NCBI GenBank assembly: GCA_017549745.1
Contig: JAFYUA010000372.1
Coordinates: 1 to 9,105 of the forward strand
DNA length: 9,105 nt
Source of the DNA: Clostridia bacterium
Lineage (GTDB): Bacteria; Bacillota; Clostridia; UMGS1810
Reading direction: 5' to 3'
The stretch's first letter is position 1; the number at the start of each line of letters is the position of its first letter. Of the stretch, positions 5,536 to 9,105 are shown piece by piece. The notes under the pieces are model-generated. The model saw nothing but the letters and a program-made list of their open reading frames with translations. It searched no databases and was not told where the DNA came from. The position numbers and the translations under genes were made by a program.

Positions 5536-6729
5536 ATGAATTACCCCACAATCAATGGAAATGAATACCTCCAGAGAGTCAACGCACTCCGCACCGAAAT
5601 GGCAAAGAGAAATGTTGACGTTGTGGTAGGATTTTCCAACCTTCTCGAAATCGCAATTGTTCGCTATTATTGCGGTTTTGCTCCCGTAAACGAAAGCTCA
5701 GCTATTGTTATTCCTGCCGATGGCGAAGTAATTGTGTGCAGCGGTCAGGCATCTTTTGACTACTGCGAAGTTCAGAATGCACTCCCCGGCAGCCGCATGG
5801 CAATACTTCCTGAAATCGGCGAAGTAAGTGGATTTGAATATGATACCGAAGGTCAGCTTGACTTCACCGAGCTTTTTGAGCAGCTGAAAGCAGCCAACCC
5901 TGGCATCAAGAGAATCGGCTTCATTGGCCGCCTTATCTTCCCGTCTATCATCATGGACAAACTCAGAAAGGTGTTTCCCAACGCTGAGATTGTTGACTTT
6001 GACGATGTTCACTATGAGCAGAGAATCCGCAAGAGCCCTGCCGAAATTGAAATCCTCAAAACCAACTGGGATATGGTGTCTCAGATGTTTGAAAACGTTG
6101 TGCCCCGCATCCAGGTGGGCATGACAGAGCGTCACATTGAAGGTATGTTTGAAGCTGAAATGATGAGCCTTGGCGCAGAGAGCTATGTTCAGGCATTTGC
6201 TCCCATGGTTGCCACAGGCGAGAAAAACTCCTACATCAGCATGTGCCGCAATACACTTCGCCAGATTAAAGAAAGCGAAATCATCAACCTTGCAGCAGGT
6301 GTGTGCTATGAGGGATACAACGGCATCATCTGCAGTCCACTCGTACTTGGCGAAATCCCCCAGAAAATCAAAGACGCTGTTATGTGTGCTTATGATGCAC
6401 TTAACTATGCATCGGCCAAAATGGTTCCCGGTACTCCTTGCGACGTTGTGCTCAATGCATACACCGAATATCTCACAAAATATGGCTACATAGACTACTG
6501 CCCGTACGGAAGTCTCCACAGCACAGGTATGCTCGAATGTGAAGCGCCCATCTTCTCCGTTGATAACAAAAGAGTAATCGAAGAAAACATGGCTATATGC
6601 ATTGATGCGTATTTCAAAGGTATGGAATGGGGTTCATTCCGTATTGAGGATTGCTACCTCATTACCGACAAAGGCGCTAAACGCATGACAACCTACAACG
6701 ATAAAGCAGTTCCCAAAATTTTCAAATAA
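5536..6729 (+). CDS. M24/creatinase-fold protein with degenerate metal site (Xaa-Pro aminopeptidase-like)
   Basis: This 397-residue cytosolic protein has the two-domain layout of prolidase/creatinase proteins: an N-terminal creatinase-like domain (about 10-155, with EMAKRNVDVVVGFS and VRYYCGF) and a C-terminal pita-bread domain (about 165-385, starting RIRKSPAEIEILK). By eye-alignment, canonical M24 metal ligands are mostly missing: the first Asp reads N251 (IINLAAG), the second falls on I264 (GYNGII), and the first Glu reads D357 (AICIDAY). H328 (LHSTG) and E371 (FRIEDCY) remain, and the usual HE-x-P reads CEAP (335-338). It is therefore probably not a metallopeptidase; creatinase is a metal-free precedent for hydrolysing a small amide or guanidino compound. 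AAAGGAGAG lies 6-8 bases before ATG 5536. Isoleucine is coded ATC 20, ATT 13, ATA 3 times, suggesting high expression or a different history from its neighbours. Confidence 0.87.
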   Translation: MNYPTINGNEYLQRVNALRTEMAKRNVDVVVGFSNLLEIAIVRYYCGFAPVNESSAIVIPADGEVIVCSGQASFDYCEVQNALPGSRMAILPEIGEVSGFEYDTEGQLDFTELFEQLKAANPGIKRIGFIGRLIFPSIIMDKLRKVFPNAEIVDFDDVHYEQRIRKSPAEIEILKTNWDMVSQMFENVVPRIQVGMTERHIEGMFEAEMMSLGAESYVQAFAPMVATGEKNSYISMCRNTLRQIKESEIINLAAGVCYEGYNGIICSPLVLGEIPQKIKDAVMCAYDALNYASAKMVPGTPCDVVLNAYTEYLTKYGYIDYCPYGSLHSTGMLECEAPIFSVDNKRVIEENMAICIDAYFKGMEWGSFRIEDCYLITDKGAKRMTTYNDKAVPKIFK

Positions 6730-6741
6730 GAGGTGTTTAAT

Positions 6742-7110
6742 ATGAAAATAGGTAAGAAAAACTGGGTGTTCTGTGACGGCTATCTCCCCCCAAAGGGTGA
6801 CAACCCCGAATTTGAAGGACATGAAGCTCTCATGCTCACCAATCTCAACAAAAACAAAGCCAGAATCGAGCTTGTGATTGTGTTTGAAGACAGAGACCCC
6901 ATCGACGGCATCTGGGTTGACCTCGACGGCATGAGAACAACCTGCGTGCGCATGGATAAGCCCCTCGGCAAAGACGGACTCGTGCTTGGTGAATCGGTTC
7001 AATACACCGTTTGGGTAAAGAGCGATGTACCGATTTGCGCTTGCTTTGGCAGACTTGATGTGCGCCAGACCAATATGTCCTACTACAGTGTAGAAGGCTA
7101 TGCTTTCTGA
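6742..7110 (+). CDS. Anabaena sensory rhodopsin transducer (ASRT)-family small protein
   Basis: This 122-residue soluble protein without signal peptide or membrane segment matches the ASRT family in the order of conserved blocks: W8 and DGYLP (12-16), EGHEA (25-29), LTNLN (32-36), VFEDRDP (47-53), GMRTTCVRMD (63-72), KSDVPI (93-98) and GRLDVRQ (103-109). The cyanobacterial prototype partners a rhodopsin; most family members occur in bacteria without one, and comparative genomics has proposed them to be beta-rich small-molecule-binding proteins. No rhodopsin is nearby. The start is ATG 6742, with GAGGTG 6 bases upstream; the in-frame GTG 6733 lies inside that site. It follows the M24 gene by 12 bases and is the last gene of the operon, so it may bind the M24 protein's substrate or product. 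Ligand and partner are unknown. Confidence 0.85.
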   Translation: MKIGKKNWVFCDGYLPPKGDNPEFEGHEALMLTNLNKNKARIELVIVFEDRDPIDGIWVDLDGMRTTCVRMDKPLGKDGLVLGESVQYTVWVKSDVPICACFGRLDVRQTNMSYYSVEGYAF

Positions 7111-7426
7111 TTAATTTGAACTAAAATTAAAAAAGTGCGTTAACTCGCGCATCAACCACCACTTTGTACAAACACAACAAATAACCTAATATTGAATTCT
7201 AATACCCAAAGGGACTGTAAAAAAGTCTCATCTAAAAATCGAGGATGAAAGTCCTCGATTTTTTGTGCACAAAAATAGCTGAAACCATAGCGGAATCAGC
7301 CATTTTGCGATATAATTTTGGTATGACAAGTAACAAAATCAACCAAAAAAATTATATACCAATTCAAATGAAATTTCTGATCAAATCTACACATTCAACG
7401 AAATTATTAGTTGAGTACCGATACAT
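7111..7426. other. Gene-poor gap between the ASRT-family and aldo-keto reductase genes
   Basis: This stretch of about 315 bases contains no credible complete gene. The first 100 bases (7111-7212) are AT-rich and show only a weak GCG/CGC hairpin near 7137-7150. The remainder holds the terminator and IS-like remnant described separately. Confidence 0.6.
7234..7264. terminator. Rho-independent terminator downstream of the ASRT-family gene
   Basis: A perfect 12-bp stem, AAAAATCGAGGA (7234-7245) with TCCTCGATTTTT (7252-7263), closes a TGAAAG loop and ends in a T-run on both strands. It lies about 125 bases after the ASRT-family stop on the plus strand and about 165 bases beyond the aldo-keto reductase stop on the minus strand, so it can end both. 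It appears to be part of the IS remnant, where such a hairpin shields transposase from outside transcription. Confidence 0.85.
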
Positions 7427-7436
7427 TCAAGAAACA
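7323..7436 (+). pseudogene. Transposase N-terminal fragment
   Basis: The reading frame from ATG 7323 gives MTSNKINQKNYIPIQMKF and continues LIKSTHSTKLLVEYRYIQE before colliding with the end of the opposing aldo-keto reductase gene. No Shine-Dalgarno site of normal spacing is present; the TATAAT box is only six bases upstream. It is too short to encode the catalytic residues of any transposase, and I regard it as non-functional. Confidence 0.4.
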
Positions 7437-8419
7437 ATTGCATCGATTTTATCAAGCTCTTCTTTGGTAAAATCAAGATTTTCTGTCATTTTGAGATTCT
7501 CTGTTATTTGCTCAGGCTTTGACGCTCCGATTAATACACTGGTAACACCCTCGCGGCTATATACCCAAGAAAGCGCCATTTGTGCCAGAGTTTGTCCTCT
7601 CTCTTGCGCAATCATATTGAGCTTTGCAATTTTTTCTATCATTTCTTCAGATAATGAATTTTCATTTAAGAACCTGCCATCAGTTTTCACTCTGCTGTCA
7701 GATGGAACACCGTGCAGATAACGATTAGTAAGAAGCCCTTGTGCAAGAGGGCTGAAAATAATCATGCCTTTTTGTTTTGAATTTGCACTTTTGAGTATTC
7801 CGTTTTTTTCAACAGTTCTGTCCAAAATAGAATATCTGTTTTGATTGATGATAAAAGGACAATGAATCTCATTCAATATCGCCGCAGCTTTTTCCATGGT
7901 TTCACCATCATAATTTGATAGTCCCACATAAAGAGCCTTGCCGCTTTTTACTATACTGTCAAGTGCCCACATCGTTTCATACAAGGGGGTGTCGGGGTCC
8001 ATTCTGTGATGATAAAAAATGTCGACATAGTCAAGCTTCATTCTTTTGAGGCTCTGGTCAAGGCTTGCAGTAAGATATTTTTTGCTGCCCTTGTCACCAT
8101 ATGGACCAGGCCACATATAATAGCCTGCTTTGGTGCTGATTATCATTTCGTCGCGATAGGCTTTGAGATGGGAGTGCAATATTTTGCCAAAATTGGTTTC
8201 GGCACTTCCTGCTTCAGGGCCATAGTTATTGGCAAGGTCAAAATGCGTGATGCCATTATCAAAAGCAGTGAAGCACATATTGCACATGTTGTCATAGTCA
8301 GCATTGCTGCCAAAATTGTGCCATAATCCCAGTGACACTGCAGGAAGCTTGAGTCCGCTTTCGCCGCATTTTCTATATTCCATAGATTCGTATCTTTGTT
8401 CATTTGCAGTATAAGTCAT
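7427..8419 (-). CDS. mgrA: Aldo-keto reductase, L-glyceraldehyde-3-phosphate reductase type
   Basis: This 330-residue cytosolic NADPH-dependent oxidoreductase is close throughout to the Escherichia coli YghZ/Gpr group, which reduces L-glyceraldehyde 3-phosphate and detoxifies aldehydes such as methylglyoxal. Shared stretches include LPAVSLGLWHNFG (25-37), THFDLANNYGP (58-68), STKAGYYMWPGPYG (95-108), SLDQSLKRMKLDYVDIF (119-135) and the cofactor-binding segment VTSVLIGAS (292-300). The catalytic tetrad can be placed at D61, Y66, K97 and H138. The C terminus stops at DAIVS, about 15 residues earlier than in the E. coli protein. The start is ATG 8419, with AAGGGGA about 8 bases upstream. It lies 39 bases downstream of the HD-domain gene on the same strand with no convincing promoter between, so it may be co-transcribed. 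An IS-like remnant abuts its stop codon. Confidence 0.92.
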   Translation of the reverse strand: MTYTANEQRYESMEYRKCGESGLKLPAVSLGLWHNFGSNADYDNMCNMCFTAFDNGITHFDLANNYGPEAGSAETNFGKILHSHLKAYRDEMIISTKAGYYMWPGPYGDKGSKKYLTASLDQSLKRMKLDYVDIFYHHRMDPDTPLYETMWALDSIVKSGKALYVGLSNYDGETMEKAAAILNEIHCPFIINQNRYSILDRTVEKNGILKSANSKQKGMIIFSPLAQGLLTNRYLHGVPSDSRVKTDGRFLNENSLSEEMIEKIAKLNMIAQERGQTLAQMALSWVYSREGVTSVLIGASKPEQITENLKMTENLDFTKEELDKIDAIVS

Positions 8420-8458
8420 ATATTATTCCCCTTTCATGCAATCAAGGCACTAATATTT

Positions 8459-9105
8459 TTATTCAAAATATGATTTATATTCAGGCATCGGTGAATCAGG
8501 GAAGAAATGTGCATACAAATCAGAAAAATAATCATCGGTCATGCTTGCAATATAGTCAATTACAATATCTTCAGGGCAGTTTTCCTCAAGGTAGCTCGAT
8601 TTGTTGTAATATGAACGAATTTTGCCGATGTAATTGATGTGATGACGGAAAATATAGGAATTGGTGTCGCCTGACTTGAGGTCAGACAGAAGCTTGTGAT
8701 AGAGCTTGGAATACATGGGGCGGATGTATTCATCCTGCACACTCTTGACTGCGTCACTTCGATAGATATATTTATAGTTTTCGTTCATGGCAAGCTTAAG
8801 GTCATCATAGTATTCACTGTCGAGCATGATGTAGGGCTTATCGAAGCTGTTTTCAACCACATTGACAATGAGGTTGTTGATGATAGAAGCATTGAACTTG
8901 CCGAGATTGCCTGCATTGAAGATGTCATCGGAGTCAATGACTTTAGCTCGCACCGCATCCTGACGGTCTTTGCCGATGTAGGCAATGAGGTCACTTATGC
9001 GCACAACACAACCCTCTAAGGTTGCGGGGATAAGTTTGGCACTAAAGGCGGGGTCGGTGTATGACGAGGCGATTTCAGAGTCAAGCTGCTCAAAGGTTTT
9101 GGAAG
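8459..9105 (-). CDS. HD-domain dNTP triphosphohydrolase (dGTPase-like), C-terminal part (5' end outside window)
   Basis: The frame is open from the right edge (9103 inward) to TAA at 8461-8459, about 214 residues. The visible N-terminal portion reads SAKLIPATLEGCVVRISD then LIAYIGKDRQDAV, matching the block that contains the last metal-binding Asp of the HD domain in dGTPase-like proteins (Asp in RISD, about fragment residue 38). The H..HD part of the site must lie outside the window. The rest is helical (IFNAGNLGKF, SIINNLIVNVVENS, YIRPMYSKLYHKLL, DIVIDYIASMTDDYFSDLY), as in the C-terminal half of this family. These enzymes hydrolyse dNTPs to deoxynucleosides and triphosphate, controlling dNTP pools. 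A GTG at 9004 is in frame but is not the start, because conserved residues precede it. It is followed by the aldo-keto reductase on the same strand. Confidence 0.8.
   Translation of the reverse strand, partial: SKTFEQLDSEIASSYTDPAFSAKLIPATLEGCVVRISDLIAYIGKDRQDAVRAKVIDSDDIFNAGNLGKFNASIINNLIVNVVENSFDKPYIMLDSEYYDDLKLAMNENYKYIYRSDAVKSVQDEYIRPMYSKLYHKLLSDLKSGDTNSYIFRHHINYIGKIRSYYNKSSYLEENCPEDIVIDYIASMTDDYFSDLYAHFFPDSPMPEYKSYFE

Larger units (their letters stand above)
7213..7436 (+). mobile_element. Probable decayed insertion-sequence left end with truncated transposase N terminus
   Basis: A run beginning GGGACTGTAAAAAAGTCTC resembles the terminal repeat of clostridial IS elements. It is followed by a read-through-blocking terminator (7234-7263), a TATAAT box (7311-7316) and an ORF start at ATG 7323 reading MTSNKINQKNYIPIQMKF. 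The KNYIPxQMK stretch is like the beginning of IS1182-type transposases. After roughly 35-38 codons the frame runs into the antisense of the aldo-keto reductase gene and stops resembling anything, so only the first ~110 bases of the transposase seem to remain. No matching right end is visible in the window. Family assignment is from memory; the right boundary (about 7426-7436) is uncertain. Confidence 0.45.

Noticed and set aside
5698..6519. Long minus-strand open frame (273 codons) rich in Cys, His and Phe
   Set aside because: It is entirely antisense to the M24-family gene, its residue composition is typical of reverse-complemented coding sequence with strong codon bias, and no ribosome binding site or family resemblance is seen.
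7136..7155. Possible hairpin around GCGTTAACTCGC
   Set aside because: The stem is only 3-4 base pairs and lacks a T-run; the nearby 12-bp terminator at 7234-7263 is a far better candidate.
7245..7721. Plus-strand open frame of 158 codons spanning the IS remnant and the reductase gene
   Set aside because: Only its middle part (from ATG 7323 for about 35-38 codons) looks like protein; the beginning lies in a terminator stem and the end is antisense to the aldo-keto reductase.
8696..9019. Plus-strand open frame of 107 codons opposite the HD-domain gene
   Set aside because: It is antisense to a gene with conserved dGTPase-like blocks; no start signal is seen.
1..9105. tRNA, rRNA, CRISPR array, tandem repeat or replication origin
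   Set aside because: I saw no cloverleaf-like segment, rRNA-like sequence, regularly spaced direct repeats or DnaA-box cluster; the only notable repeats are the inverted repeats listed.

Overview
The window looks like a chromosomal segment of an anaerobic low-to-moderate GC Firmicute, most likely class Clostridia. The grounds are an [FeFe]-hydrogenase maturation gene (hydF) beside a TM1266-type hydrogenase-associated regulator, strong AAAGGAG/GAGG-type ribosome binding sites, sigma-A-like promoters and compact hairpin-plus-T terminators. I cannot name a genus.

Layout: (1) 1-1521, plus strand: the 3' end of a dCMP/cytidine deaminase-family gene, then a 12-helix MFS transporter and a terminator shared with the convergent hydF. 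(2) 3349-1528, minus strand: an apparent operon of a small TSCPD-domain protein, a TM1266-like regulator and hydF, with a candidate internal promoter and an intergenic hairpin. (3) 3413-4402, plus strand, divergent from (2): a DUF4430-type lipoprotein overlapping by 4 bases an ECF-transporter S component, probably a vitamin or cofactor capture pair. (4) 4403-4660: a gene-free stretch holding an ~87-nt inverted-repeat element that appears to have split a rho-independent terminator, then a good sigma-A promoter. (5) 4664-7110, plus strand: an AraC-family regulator, an M24/creatinase-fold protein lacking canonical metal ligands, and a small protein of the Anabaena sensory rhodopsin transducer (ASRT) family, tightly spaced as an operon. 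(6) 7111-7426: a terminator and what looks like the left end of a decayed insertion sequence. (7) 9105-7427, minus strand: the C-terminal part of an HD-domain dNTP triphosphohydrolase, then an L-glyceraldehyde-3-phosphate reductase-type aldo-keto reductase.

How the genes work together: HydF carries the H-cluster precursor for [FeFe] hydrogenase, and the TM1266-like protein is a usual companion of that system; hydE, hydG and hydA are not in the window. The lipoprotein and S component would bind and import a small molecule using energizing ECF subunits encoded elsewhere. The best candidate for an undescribed system is the AraC / degenerate-M24 / ASRT-like cassette. It has its own promoter and a different codon choice in its main enzyme gene, lies between two mobile-element-like scars, and pairs a creatinase-like hydrolase fold with a putative small-molecule-binding beta protein, with no rhodopsin in sight.
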